This document shows positions 7,525-14,979 of a stretch of DNA of 18,864 bases, piece by piece (the first letter of the stretch is position 1; each line of letters opens with the position of its first letter). This DNA is from CAZFVY01 sp964522665 (GTDB taxonomy: Bacteria; Verrucomicrobiota; Verrucomicrobiia; Limisphaerales; CAZFVY01), in contig CAZFVY010000128.1 of the NCBI GenBank assembly GCA_964522665.1, positions 1 through 18,864 of the forward strand, written 5' to 3'. The notes under the pieces are model-generated. The model was not told the origin of the DNA and did no database searches. It saw only the letters and a program-made list of their open reading frames with translations. Position numbers and translations under genes: made by a program.

Positions 7525-8427
7525 ATGCACATTAGAGTCGAATGCCCCTGCGGCCAGCGGTACGAGTTCGAATGTGAGCCGATCAACGGAAAGCTGCCCG
7601 GCCCCGTCCAGTGCCCGGTCTGTGGTCGCGAGGGAACCGAGTCGGCGAATGACTGCGCGGCAACCCAACTCGCTGCCTCCGTCGCGCCGCCCGCTGTTCC
7701 ACTCGCGCGGCCGATACCCACTCGCGCGACCGGCGCCACCTCTTCCGCGCCGCAACGCCTGGCGTCGTCGGCGTCAACCCGCGCGGCGGCCGGCGCTGGA
7801 GCGGGGGCTCTCCTGCGAGGGGCGCTTGGAGCCGTCGGTGGTGGATTGGCCGGAATGCTCGGCTGGTATTTGATAACGATCGGGACCGGCTACGAGATCG
7901 GCTACGCGGCGGTGGGAGTAGGCGCGCTCGTCGGTTTTGGCGCGCTCAAGCTGGCCGGTACCGGCAGCCACGCTCTGGGAATCATCGCGGGAGCCTGCGC
8001 GCTGTTCGCGATTATCGGGGGCCAATACTTGGCGGCCAAATACGAATTTGATCGTTCGTTGACCGCCCTCCTGGATACCCGGTACGAGCAGCGGATGTCG
8101 TTCGCCCGGTCGGCCTTGGCCGCCCGCTCGGACGACGAATTGCGGGCGTTGGTGGCGCCGTCCGCCAGCGCCGCCGGCAAAAATATTGAGCCGGGATCGA
8201 TCACCGACGAGCAACTCGCCCTCTTCCGTATGAAGCGTCTGCCCGAACTGCAGGCCTTCACCGAGGGTCGGCCGACCAAGCCCGCCTTCATCGCTTCGGC
8301 GCGCGCGCGCATCGAGACGTCGAAAGTAACCCTCCGCTTGCTCAAAGGGAGCCTGCGGATTTTCACCTTGCTCTGGCTGATCTTTGGGGTCAGCGGGGCG
8401 TACCGGATTGCCGTGCGGCCGAACTAA
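7525..8427 (+). CDS. Zinc-ribbon membrane protein of unknown function
   Basis: This 300-residue protein begins with a small Cys4 site (C7, C9, C30, C33 in CPCGQ and CPVCG) that probably binds zinc. An Ala/Pro/Ser/Thr-rich linker follows (about 44-95), then three closely packed Gly/Ala-rich membrane segments (about 97-119, 125-145 and 149-171). A soluble charged region (172-270) and a final membrane segment (about 275-297) end the protein. The arrangement suggests a cytoplasmic zinc ribbon tethered to the inner membrane. The ATG has GAGGA six bases upstream. It faces the SUI1 gene, with only 11 bases between their stop codons. No specific family or function was recognised, although ribbon-plus-linker-plus-membrane proteins are frequent in Verrucomicrobiota and Planctomycetota. 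Confidence 0.8.
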   Translation: MHIRVECPCGQRYEFECEPINGKLPGPVQCPVCGREGTESANDCAATQLAASVAPPAVPLARPIPTRATGATSSAPQRLASSASTRAAAGAGAGALLRGALGAVGGGLAGMLGWYLITIGTGYEIGYAAVGVGALVGFGALKLAGTGSHALGIIAGACALFAIIGGQYLAAKYEFDRSLTALLDTRYEQRMSFARSALAARSDDELRALVAPSASAAGKNIEPGSITDEQLALFRMKRLPELQAFTEGRPTKPAFIASARARIETSKVTLRLLKGSLRIFTLLWLIFGVSGAYRIAVRPN

Positions 8428-8438
8428 TCTACCCCCGC

Positions 8439-8765
8439 TCAGCCCCCGGCGAACACCGGGCGAAAACCCGCCTTGGTCAAAATGCGCGCCACCTGTTCAC
8501 GCTGGTCGCCTTGAATCTCGATCCGACCGTTTTTTACCGTGCCACCCGCGCCGCACGCCTTCTGAATCTCCTTCGCCAGCCGTTCCTTTTCCGGCAAACC
8601 GATGCCGATAAAATCGGCCACCACCGTCACCGTCTTGCCCCCGCGCCCGGCGGTCTGTCGCTGGATATTCACCCGGCCGCGATTCTTGACGCTCGCCGTC
8701 TCCCCCGGCGAGGCCGGCGGCGAACAATCATCCGGAAACGGTATCTGATTGCTGAATCCACTCAT
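8439..8765 (-). CDS. yciH: SUI1/eIF1-family translation factor (YciH-like)
   Basis: This 108-residue protein is the bacterial counterpart of eIF1/SUI1. The conserved core runs from about residue 30 to 103, with GRGGKTVTVVADFIG (40-54), IQKACGAGGTVKNGRIEIQG (67-86) and VARILTKAGFRP (92-103). In other organisms the family acts on the small ribosomal subunit and affects fidelity of start-site choice. In bacteria it is non-essential and its role is less settled. A 29-residue N-terminal extension is Pro/Ser-rich and probably disordered. The ATG at 8765 was chosen because no in-frame upstream alternative gives recognisable sequence. It is convergent with the zinc-ribbon membrane protein gene. Confidence 0.92.
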   Translation of the reverse strand: MSGFSNQIPFPDDCSPPASPGETASVKNRGRVNIQRQTAGRGGKTVTVVADFIGIGLPEKERLAKEIQKACGAGGTVKNGRIEIQGDQREQVARILTKAGFRPVFAGG

Positions 8766-8901
8766 AAGACGTCCGCCACGCTACCCGCCTCCGCCTCGCG
8801 AATCAACCCACGGCGCGCGCCGCAGAAAGACCCCAAGTGGTTCTGCAAACTGACAACTCTCGATGCGAGGGAGAACGGATTGCGGCGTGCGTTCCGGGAC
8901 C

Positions 8902-8918
8902 GCGGTTCTGTGAACCGC
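8902..8918. repeat. Perfect 7-bp hairpin in intergenic DNA
   Basis: GCGGTTC (8902-8908) and GAACCGC (8912-8918) form a perfect stem around TGT. It sits inside a GC-rich patch lacking coding character. The compact stem with arms of this type may belong to a dispersed intergenic repeat family, but only one copy is visible in this window. Confidence 0.4.
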
Positions 8919-9032
8919 AGCGCGCCCGAAAGATCCGCAGGGCGCCGTGATCCACGAGAGCGCCCGACCGCGAGCCACCGCCGCGGTCGCGGACTCGCGT
9001 TCCATCCGTCTTCGGGCGTCTCTGGAGGTGAG

Positions 9033-9060
9033 TTGACGTCGGGATACGAGGGGCTAATTT
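9033..9060 (+). promoter_or_regulatory. Sigma70-like promoter candidate, possibly giving a leaderless mRNA
   Basis: TTGACG at about 9033-9038 and TAATTT at about 9055-9060 are separated by 16 bases. The -10 candidate ends only eight bases before the ATG at 9069, so transcription would begin at or within two bases of the start codon. No Shine-Dalgarno sequence precedes this ATG, which agrees with a leaderless transcript. Confidence 0.4.
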
Positions 9061-9068
9061 GCCAAACA

Positions 9069-10085
9069 ATGACGCGCGTGGGGAAGTTCATTGTCGTTTG
9101 GTTATTCGTCGGATTGCTCCTGGCAATCGCTTGCTTGCTGTTCATGGCGCCAGCCGAGCCGCGGTATCTGGGGCGTCCACTCCGAGATTGGGCCAGGAAT
9201 TTAACGCTTTTTAACTGGCCGCCGGGCCTGAAACTGTACGCGGAGCTGGAGCGCCGCCAGCGCCAGGACGCGGAGGCCCGGTTGGCGATTCAACAGCTCG
9301 GAACCAACGCGGTTCCGGCGCTACTGCGGTATTTCCTGCGACAAGACCCGGCCTGGAGGCAGGCGATGATTGACCGCGTCAATCGGCAGAAGTTTGTCCG
9401 CGTCCACCTGCGGACCGCGGCGGAAGCGGAGGCGCAGGGGGAACTGGGCCTGCTGGTTCTGGGACCCGCCGCGAACGGCGCGCTGCCGGCGCTGGCGCGC
9501 GCGATCGACGATTCAAGGCGCGGCCTCACTGCGATCCGAATCATGGCGGCCGTCGGGTCGGCCGCAACGCCGTACTTTACCAACGCGCTTTTCACGCAGA
9601 CGAATCGCGCGGTGCGGCTGGCCTTGATTGATGGACTCGGGGGCCGCGGTCCGACCGCGCCGATTGCGATTCCGGCCCTGCTGCGGTGCGCCCGCGAACC
9701 TGACGCGGCGATTCGCGAAGCGGCGGTGTGCACGCTCTCGACCGCGAGCCGCGACGAAACCTTGCTCGTGCCGGTCGGGTTGGACGCGCTGGAGGACATT
9801 GACGCCGCGGTGCGGTTCGCCGGTTGCGGGGCGCTGGGAGTTTGCGGCACGCGGGCCTCGGCGGCCGCGGACGCGCTGCTGCGGCACATCACGACCGAAT
9901 CGGACCCGGACGTGCGCGCGAACTGCGCGGCGTGCTTGTTCGCCATCGCTCCCGAAGCCGCGGCCGCCGCAGGCTTCCCCCGCGAAGAATTCAATCCGAA
10001 TTTCCGCGGCCGTTACCAACGGATTTGGCCGTCGGTGACCGCCGGTTTCTGGCAGGCGGTTCAGCGGATCAAGAATGTCCCGTAG
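9069..10085 (+). CDS. Membrane-anchored HEAT-repeat protein (EPxYLGR family)
   Basis: This 338-residue protein has an N-terminal membrane anchor (about 7-27, VVWLFVGLLLAIACLLF) followed by EPRYLGRPLRDW (30-41) and the GTNAVPALLRYFL segment (78-90). From about residue 120 the chain is a series of helical repeats of HEAT type, with segments such as LGPAANGALPALARAI, TAPIAIPALLRCAREPDAAIREAAV and DPDVRANCAACLFAI. Such repeats build an elongated protein-binding surface, here probably outside the cytoplasmic membrane. The open frame extends upstream to 8511, but that part overlaps the SUI1 gene on the other strand and has no protein-like character, so the ATG at 9069 just before the anchor was chosen. 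Two other genes in the window (12047-12697 and 13250-14326) share parts of its signature. No partner or enzyme activity can be named. Confidence 0.82.
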   Translation: MTRVGKFIVVWLFVGLLLAIACLLFMAPAEPRYLGRPLRDWARNLTLFNWPPGLKLYAELERRQRQDAEARLAIQQLGTNAVPALLRYFLRQDPAWRQAMIDRVNRQKFVRVHLRTAAEAEAQGELGLLVLGPAANGALPALARAIDDSRRGLTAIRIMAAVGSAATPYFTNALFTQTNRAVRLALIDGLGGRGPTAPIAIPALLRCAREPDAAIREAAVCTLSTASRDETLLVPVGLDALEDIDAAVRFAGCGALGVCGTRASAAADALLRHITTESDPDVRANCAACLFAIAPEAAAAAGFPREEFNPNFRGRYQRIWPSVTAGFWQAVQRIKNVP

Positions 10086-10247
10086 GAATCGGCACGCTGC
10101 CAATTACTTTTAGCCGGCGCCGCGCCACGCCGAAACCGTCCCATTTCATCGCCGCCGCCGGGAACCGGCGGGTTGCCGGCCACAAAGCCAAAGCTTTCGC
10201 CATCTATTGTCACCTATCCCACCGCCGAAGCAGTGTGAGCGGCCATC

Positions 10248-10277
10248 GGCCAGGAATGGTCGATCCTGGCCAGGAAT
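10248..10277 (+). repeat. Direct repeat pair of GGCCAGGAAT at 20-base spacing
   Basis: Identical ten-base copies occupy 10248-10257 and 10268-10277. The 20-base period corresponds to about two turns of DNA, placing both copies on the same face of the helix, as in sites bound by a pair of regulator molecules. A related GGGAATCGACC follows at about 10282. Confidence 0.4.
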
Positions 10278-10290
10278 CACCGGGAATCGA

Positions 10291-10316
10291 CCGTAGGGGG
10301 TATCCCCCAATAGCGA
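10291..10316 (+). promoter_or_regulatory. Candidate operator around a perfect G5-TAT-C5 inverted repeat
   Basis: GGGGG (10296-10300) and CCCCC (10304-10308) flank TAT. The wider element reads AGGGGGTATCCCCCAATAG and then CGA, and resembles the minus-strand element at 5768-5790. It lies about 180 bases upstream of the YihY-type gene. A symmetrical site of this kind suggests a dimeric regulator, but the protein is unknown. Confidence 0.4.
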
Positions 10317-10493
10317 ATGGCCAGCTGACCGCATAGTGTCAGTTGCTGTAATATCAAATGCCCGGCAACCGAACGACAACCACCCGATGAAACGAAGCTT
10401 AGGGCTATGGGGTTCAGTATTACGGCGCCGCAAATCGCACCGTTTTCGTGCGGTTGATCGGGCGCCCGGCGCCTGGATACGGTCGCAACGAGA

Positions 10494-11390
10494 GTGAAAA
10501 TCAATGAAATAGCTCTACTGTTCCGCGATGCGTTCAAGAAATGGTACGACAAGGATCCATTTCGTGAAAGCGCCGTCATAGCCTATTATGCCATCTTTTC
10601 GTTGCCTGGCTTATTGGTGCTTGTGATTACGCTGGCCGGCTATTTTTTTGGGAAAGACGCGGTCAACGGTCAGTTGCGCGGCCAGATCAGCGCCGCCATC
10701 GGAAATGACGCGGCGGATCAGGTACAAGTTATGATTAACGAAGCCAACAGCGGCGCGGATTCCATTTGGGCCGCGATCATTGGGATCGTTACCATGTTGA
10801 TTGGCGCCACCGGCGTTTTTGTTCAGTTGCAAAAATCACTCGACACCATCTGGGAAGTGAAAGCCAAGCCTTCGAAATCCGGCGTCTGGATGTATCTTAA
10901 ATCCCGTCTCTTTTCATTCGGACTAATCCTTTCGATCGGTTTTCTGCTTTTGACGTCATTGGTGATCACGTCCATTCTCGCGGCGATGAGCAAGTGGATG
11001 GAGGCGCACTGGCCCGGATACATGATGTTTCTTTTTCAGGCCGCCAATTCTTTAGTCTCCCTTTCCATCATTTCTGTTCTGTTTGCGCTGATGTTCAAAC
11101 TTTTACCCGACGCCAAAATAAAATGGAGGAACGTATGGGTGGGAGCGTTCCTCACCGCGCTGTTATTCGAGATCGGCAAGTTTGGTTTGGGATTGTACTT
11201 CGGAAAAGCGAAACCTGGGTCAGGCTACGGGGCCGCCGGATCTGTGATCCTTATGCTGCTTTGGGTATCTTACACTTCCATGATCGTATTCTATGGCGCC
11301 GAATTCACGAAAGTGTATGCCGATCATACTCGCGGCGAGGTCGCGGTGGGAGAGCCTGCCATAAAGGGCATCGGAGGGCGTCGGGCGTGA
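10494..11390 (+). CDS. YihY/BrkB-family inner-membrane protein
   Basis: This 298-residue polytopic membrane protein matches the YihY/virulence factor BrkB family (formerly mis-assigned as ribonuclease BN). Six likely membrane segments lie near residues 27-52, 92-115, 139-165, 175-200, 210-232 and 246-270. Family-like sequence includes WYDKDPFRESAVIAYYAIFS (17-36), GATGVFVQLQKSLDTIWEV, SYTSMIVFYGAEFTKVYA near the end, and GSGYGAAGSVILMLLWVSY in the last segment. The role of the family is not settled, with proposals of transport or envelope functions. The start is a GTG with only a weak purine-rich GAGA before it. Codon use is visibly less GC-biased than in the neighbouring HEAT-protein genes, which may point to a different history. 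The gene stands alone, preceded by repeat-rich regulatory DNA. Confidence 0.93.
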   Translation: MKINEIALLFRDAFKKWYDKDPFRESAVIAYYAIFSLPGLLVLVITLAGYFFGKDAVNGQLRGQISAAIGNDAADQVQVMINEANSGADSIWAAIIGIVTMLIGATGVFVQLQKSLDTIWEVKAKPSKSGVWMYLKSRLFSFGLILSIGFLLLTSLVITSILAAMSKWMEAHWPGYMMFLFQAANSLVSLSIISVLFALMFKLLPDAKIKWRNVWVGAFLTALLFEIGKFGLGLYFGKAKPGSGYGAAGSVILMLLWVSYTSMIVFYGAEFTKVYADHTRGEVAVGEPAIKGIGGRRA

Positions 11391-11534
11391 AATCTGATTC
11401 ACCTTTAGCTTGAGCATTGGGTGCCCCCCGGAGCGCGCACACCATTTCGTGTCATGGTTAGGAATGGATCAAGGCATGGCGGCAACCCGCGCCAGACCGC
11501 GGCGCCCTGGAGTTTTAGTTCATCCACCCGATGA

Positions 11535-11984
11535 AAAGCGCTCGCGATCCAGCTCATTTGGCCGGCCGGGGCGGTCTCGGTTCAATCCCGGGGGGCCTCA
11601 CAGCGCCAGTCCCGCCGGTTCGGGCGCCGGGTGGGGCTGGTCCTGCTCGCGCTCGCCGATGGCAAATTTGATTTCAAACGAGGTTGGTTCGACTTCGTCC
11701 TCGAAACTGAGTTCAAGGAGGGTCAAATCACCGGCTATGCCAAACCGCTCTTCCGCAATCTGAAGGTTTTCAGCCTGAGCGAAGACCTGAAGGAGGACAA
11801 CGTGCTCCAATTCTTCTGGCTGGCCCTGGTCGGCGGCGCCACCACCGTTTTCAAGAACCCCTCGCGCGACCAGTTCGGAACGCTTCTGGCCTCACACGAC
11901 CGGCTCCGGATCCCGAACAAGGAACAAAAGGAACTTCTCTCGATCATCGAGAGGGCCCACCCTCAAATCGTCACGCGACGTTAG
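11535..11984 (+). pseudogene. Probable C-terminal remnant of a DUF748 (AsmA-like) protein
   Basis: The reading frame after 11631 translates to sequence resembling the extreme C-terminus of DUF748 proteins, large envelope proteins related to AsmA. The key parts are DGKFDFKRGWFDFVLETEFK, GYAKPLFRNLKVFSLSEDLK, FFWLALVGGATTVFKNPSRD and a final LLSIIERAHPQI helix. Only about 110 residues are family-like, whereas full proteins are many hundreds of residues long. The frame is closed upstream by TGA at 11532 and has no convincing start (a GTG at 11631 is possible). The preceding DNA encodes nothing recognisable in any frame. I read it as a decayed fragment, although expression of a short protein from 11631 cannot be excluded. 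The family match is from memory of its pattern. Confidence 0.5.
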
Positions 11985-12046
11985 GACTCCTACGCGACGC
12001 CCGACGCGGATCGTGACGAGGAAGGGAGCGCCGCACGTCTCCAAAT

Positions 12047-12697
12047 TCAATGGGCCGGTTGGAAACTCTTGGGTGGCCCTGGCGCCGCCTTCGCGGCGTC
12101 GGGGTCGAATTGTTGCAGAAGAAACCGCGCCACGCCGTTGATCGCCTGATCGGGGTCGGCGCTCAAGGCCCGCAGTTCCGGCGTCAGCGCCGCCAAATTC
12201 GCGGAACCGGGCGCGAGCAGCCCGACGTCGCGCAAACGCAGCAGCGCGGTGACGGCTTGCCAGCGTCGGAAGTCGGCCGAATACGACTCCGACGGAATGA
12301 GGCCGATCCAGACTGTCCGGCGTTCCAACTGGCGGGCGAGGCGTTCCAGCGCGGTTTCTCGCGCGCGGAGGCGCCGCAACAAGGTCGGCAACGAATTGGT
12401 CCCGGCCCGCTCGATAGCCACGAACGCCTCGGGTTCGACTTTTAACGCGGACCCGCGGCGCGTCCGCGCGGCTTCCGGGCTGAGCCAGGCCGTGCCGGGG
12501 CGGCCGACCAGATAACCACCGCCGGCGCCGCCGGAAATCGCGGCGGCAGGCATCGTGCAGGGCAGGGAACTCAGCCAGAAGTCTAATCGCCGCCCGAGAT
12601 AGACCGGCTCGCCGGGTCTCAGGTACGCCCGCGCCGCGGCGACGCCGAGGGCAAACGCTCCCACGGTGATTACAATTTTTATGCCATGCGGTTTCAT
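12047..12697 (-). CDS. Short anchored protein related to the EPxYLGR/HEAT family
   Basis: This 216-residue protein starts with an anchor or signal-like helix (about 6-24, IKIVITVGAFALGVAAARA), then EPVYLGRRLDFWLSSL (30-45), a Gly-rich stretch (55-68), and AFVAIERAGTNSLPTLLRRL (91-110). The first and last of these match the 9069-10085 protein in order and spacing, so the two are probably homologous. This copy stops after one or two helical repeats, whereas the relative continues with several more. It may be a shortened family member. The open frame extends upstream to 12895, but that part is unlike a protein and the anchor begins at the ATG at 12697. No strong Shine-Dalgarno site is seen. It is convergent with the DUF748 remnant and divergent from the HEAT gene at 13250. 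Confidence 0.7.
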   Translation of the reverse strand: MKPHGIKIVITVGAFALGVAAARAYLRPGEPVYLGRRLDFWLSSLPCTMPAAAISGGAGGGYLVGRPGTAWLSPEAARTRRGSALKVEPEAFVAIERAGTNSLPTLLRRLRARETALERLARQLERRTVWIGLIPSESYSADFRRWQAVTALLRLRDVGLLAPGSANLAALTPELRALSADPDQAINGVARFLLQQFDPDAAKAAPGPPKSFQPAH

Positions 12698-13249
12698 CTC
12701 GCGCCGGGCGTTTTCGTCTCCCAACCGGCGCTGACGGTTGGAGGGGAAGGCCCTGGGTCCAATGCGACGCCGACATGAGCGCCGGCCACCATCCGGCGGA
12801 ACGACGCGCGCGGCAGCGCAATATCGCGCCGATTCACCGCCCTGGCGAGCGCGGATCGTCGTCGCGGGGAGAGGCGAGTCGCATCCAACCAACAATCTTC
12901 AGACGCGCAGGGGGCGGGCGGGCGATTCGGAATTTCACGCGAATCGCCTTGCCCGATTACCCCTGAGTGGCACGGCAACCCAAGTCGCGCTTGAACAAAA
13001 GTTGCCGCGCGATGTGGAGTGCGTCGGCAGAGCGTAGCGGCGACGACGCTTTCGCAGGGATGAACGGGTGCTTCGGTTCGGGTGTTCAACAGCTGCTTCG
13101 GCGCCTAAAGCGGTGTCGCGCCGCGCTCGCCACCGCACCAATATGACGACGGCTCATTCGCCGGTTTCGAGTTGACACGCGGAATGCCTGGCGCAATTTC
13201 GACGCTGGCCTCGTCAGCAGGGTTTTACGTTTGACGTGGAAGACTCGAA
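12698..13249. other. Divergent intergenic region between two HEAT-family genes
   Basis: No gene is supported here. Open frames on both strands cross the stretch but give Arg/Pro-rich translations without domains. It should hold the promoters of the minus-strand gene starting at 12697 and the plus-strand gene at 13250. GGAAG seven bases before the ATG at 13250 is a plausible ribosome-binding site. I could not identify a convincing promoter pair. Confidence 0.45.
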
Positions 13250-14326
13250 ATGGATCAAAGCGCTCGCGGTCGCGGGATGCGGTGGCTGGGCGCCGGCGTG
13301 GCGGTGGCGCTCGCGGCGGGCGCGATTTGGCTGGCGCGCGGGTACCGGGATCGATCGGCGCTAGGTCAACCGTTGAGAGGTCTGGTCGGTCACGTGAGGT
13401 CTGAGTTGCCTTGGTACGACCACGCGTTCATCCGGTTCGAATCCTACCGGCGACTGGCCACCGTCGCCTTTTTCCGCGACCACGCGCTCGCGGCCCACGA
13501 AACGGAAGCGACTATTCGCCGGAACCGTTCGACCGCCGTCCAACTCCTCGGGCTGATGGGAACGAACGCGTGGCCCGCCGTCCCGAGCCTGCTGCGAGCG
13601 CTGGACGCCCGCGACCTTCAGGTTTGCAATTCCGCGATCAAAGCCTTGACGGCAATGAAAGCGGACCGATCCGCTGACTTTCTTCGCCTTGTCGAGCCCG
13701 CGGTCAGTCACCGCCGCGCCGCCGAGGCGCTCGGCCTGGCGCTGGGCGTCCAATGGCATCGTCCTCTCTACGACGACGAGCGCGCGATTCAACGGTTCGC
13801 GCTGGTGTGCCTGACTCACTGCGGAGCCGAGGTCCACTACGCTTCGGCGAAGCTGGTCGCTCTCGTGAATTCCGGCGCGGACCACGAAGCGCGCGTTTTG
13901 GCCGTTCAAGCGCTCGGGCGACTCGGAACTCACGGCCAGGAGGTTCTGCCGTTTCTGAAGCGGGCGCTGCAGAATCGCAACGAGTGGGGCGACGTCAGCG
14001 CGGCCGCCGCCGAGGCGCTGGGCGAGGTTGGCCGCCACGATCCCGAGGTCGTGCCGTTGCTGCGGGAAGGATTGAGCAACGACGCCGTGCTCGTCCAGGT
14101 CGAGTCCGCGGGCGCGCTCTCGCGTTTGGGCGTTCCCGCCCGCGAACTTACCCCGGTCCTGCTCGCCGGCCTGCGTGATGACCGCGCCAACGTGCGCCTG
14201 GCGTCATTGCAACTCCTCGCGCGCATCGGCGCCCGGGACAATGACGCCCGCGCGGCCATTCGCGAACGGCTCCTCATGGATGACGACGACGCCGTCCGCG
14301 CGAGCGCCGCGTCGGCGCTGAAATGA
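13250..14326 (+). CDS. Membrane-anchored HEAT-repeat protein
   Basis: This 358-residue protein has an N-terminal anchor (about 11-29, WLGAGVAVALAAGAIWLA) after a basic start, then a run of HEAT-type helical repeats to its end. Repeat-like segments include GTNAWPAVPSLLRALDARD (104-122), HEARVLAVQALGRLGTHGQE, DVSAAAAEALGEVGRHDPEV, NDAVLVQVESAGALSRLG, DRANVRLASLQLLARIGARD and DDAVRASAASAL. The repeats are regular and probably form a right-handed solenoid for protein binding. The GTNA-x-P motif is shared with the proteins encoded at 9069 and 12047, but the EP-x-YLGR motif is reduced to a weaker GQPLRGLV (39-46). The ATG has GGAAG seven bases upstream. It could equally be an assembly factor or an adaptor; nothing in the sequence identifies a partner. 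Confidence 0.85.
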   Translation: MDQSARGRGMRWLGAGVAVALAAGAIWLARGYRDRSALGQPLRGLVGHVRSELPWYDHAFIRFESYRRLATVAFFRDHALAAHETEATIRRNRSTAVQLLGLMGTNAWPAVPSLLRALDARDLQVCNSAIKALTAMKADRSADFLRLVEPAVSHRRAAEALGLALGVQWHRPLYDDERAIQRFALVCLTHCGAEVHYASAKLVALVNSGADHEARVLAVQALGRLGTHGQEVLPFLKRALQNRNEWGDVSAAAAEALGEVGRHDPEVVPLLREGLSNDAVLVQVESAGALSRLGVPARELTPVLLAGLRDDRANVRLASLQLLARIGARDNDARAAIRERLLMDDDDAVRASAASALK

Positions 14327-14565
14327 GCAGTCGTTCCCGGGTCAAAAAAGAAGCATCCCCTACCGAGGGCAAAGCGAATAATGGCGGGAACGCAGCCCCG
14401 TTTTCGATCAACACATTGTTCGCCAACGCCTGGTTAACGCCCATTCGGAGAAGCGCTTGCGACGGAATCCATCCCCGTTCGCCGCGCCCTCGACTCTGCC
14501 GCCGCGCGCCGGCGGGTGAGAGCGGTCAAGACCGGCTTTCACGAACGCGGGCCGGGCGTGGACTC

Positions 14566-14582
14566 TGCGGCCTTTAGCCGCA
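14566..14582 (-). terminator. Small hairpin enclosing the DUF3892 stop codon
   Basis: TGCGGC (14566-14571) pairs with GCCGCA (14577-14582) around a five-base loop that includes the stop codon of the minus-strand DUF3892 gene. There is no T-rich tail, so function as a terminator is uncertain. It may instead affect RNA decay or be accidental. Confidence 0.25.
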
Positions 14583-14873
14583 ACGCGGAAGGCTATCGAG
14601 GTTATTGTCCGGGACGGCGTCGGCGGTGGAACGGAGGATGATACGGTGGCAATGGGGGCAGATGACTTCCCGGACGCCGGCGACCTTGCCCGAGGTGTCG
14701 CCCTGGGTGAAGAAAAGGTGGCCTTGTCTTATGGCGTTGAGTACTTCATCCACCGCCCAAATCACGCTATAAAGACCCGTCTGATGTCCGGTGCCGACGG
14801 CTACGATATGGAATTGGGCGTCCGGTTCGTTGACCGGCTCCTGCCGTACGCAAGTAACGCGATAATTCGCCAT
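14574..14873 (-). CDS. DUF3892 domain protein
   Basis: This 99-residue protein fits the DUF3892 family, small bacterial proteins of unknown function. Family-like features are the opening beta strand NYRVTCVRQ (3-11), HIVAVGTG (22-29), WAVDEVLNAIRQGHLFFTQ (39-57) and DNNLDSLPRC (89-98). Two cysteines in ICPHCHR (C72, C75) could bind metal, but a second pair is not obvious, and C98 could contribute. A GTG at 14918 would extend the product by 15 residues. The ATG at 14873 was preferred because the domain begins immediately after it. It is a single gene between a plus-strand HEAT-protein gene and the sigma factor gene, so no operon partner suggests its role. Confidence 0.82.
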   Translation of the reverse strand: MANYRVTCVRQEPVNEPDAQFHIVAVGTGHQTGLYSVIWAVDEVLNAIRQGHLFFTQGDTSGKVAGVREVICPHCHRIILRSTADAVPDNNLDSLPRCG

Positions 14874-14979
14874 GAATTGTCGTTTCCGATTATCCCGATT
14901 GGCCTCGTGGCCACCCACTCCGACGGCGCCATCTTGTGGCGCCGACTCGCCGGGCTGTCACGATTAATCTCCGTTTTTG

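Larger units (their letters stand above)
8766..9068. other. Intergenic region with a perfect short hairpin
   Basis: A long plus-strand open frame crosses this stretch and joins the HEAT-protein gene, but its translation here is Arg/Pro-rich and without family resemblance, and it also covers the SUI1 gene, so it is treated as non-coding. The stretch holds the hairpin at 8902-8918, GC-rich flanks, and a sigma70-like promoter candidate just before the HEAT-protein gene. Upstream signals for the minus-strand SUI1 gene should also lie here, but none was recognised. Confidence 0.5.
10086..10493. other. Intergenic region with several operator-like repeats upstream of the YihY-type gene
   Basis: No gene is supported here. 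The stretch contains two direct copies of GGCCAGGAAT spaced 20 bases apart (10248-10277), a perfect G5/C5 inverted repeat at 10296-10308 within a larger element, and AT-richer DNA from about 10310 to 10440 that may hold the promoter of the gene at 10494. The concentration of short repeats is greater than elsewhere in the window. Confidence 0.5.

Noticed and set aside
8511..9068. Upstream extension of the HEAT-protein reading frame
   Set aside because: It overlaps the well-supported SUI1 gene on the opposite strand and its translation is Arg/Pro-rich without domain character; the membrane anchor starts at 9069.
11410..11763. 117-codon plus-strand frame beside the DUF748 remnant
   Set aside because: Only the overlapping frame after 11631 has family-like sequence; this one is Arg/Pro/Ser-rich.
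12694..13089. 131-codon minus-strand frame upstream of the short HEAT-family gene
   Set aside because: Arg/Pro-rich with no recognisable motif and no ribosome-binding site.
14323..14577. 84-codon frame whose ATG overlaps the stop codon of the HEAT gene (ATGA)
   Set aside because: The overlap hints at coupling, but the translation has no domain, is low in hydrophobic residues and rich in Arg, and runs into the DUF3892 gene end. It looks like a chance frame.
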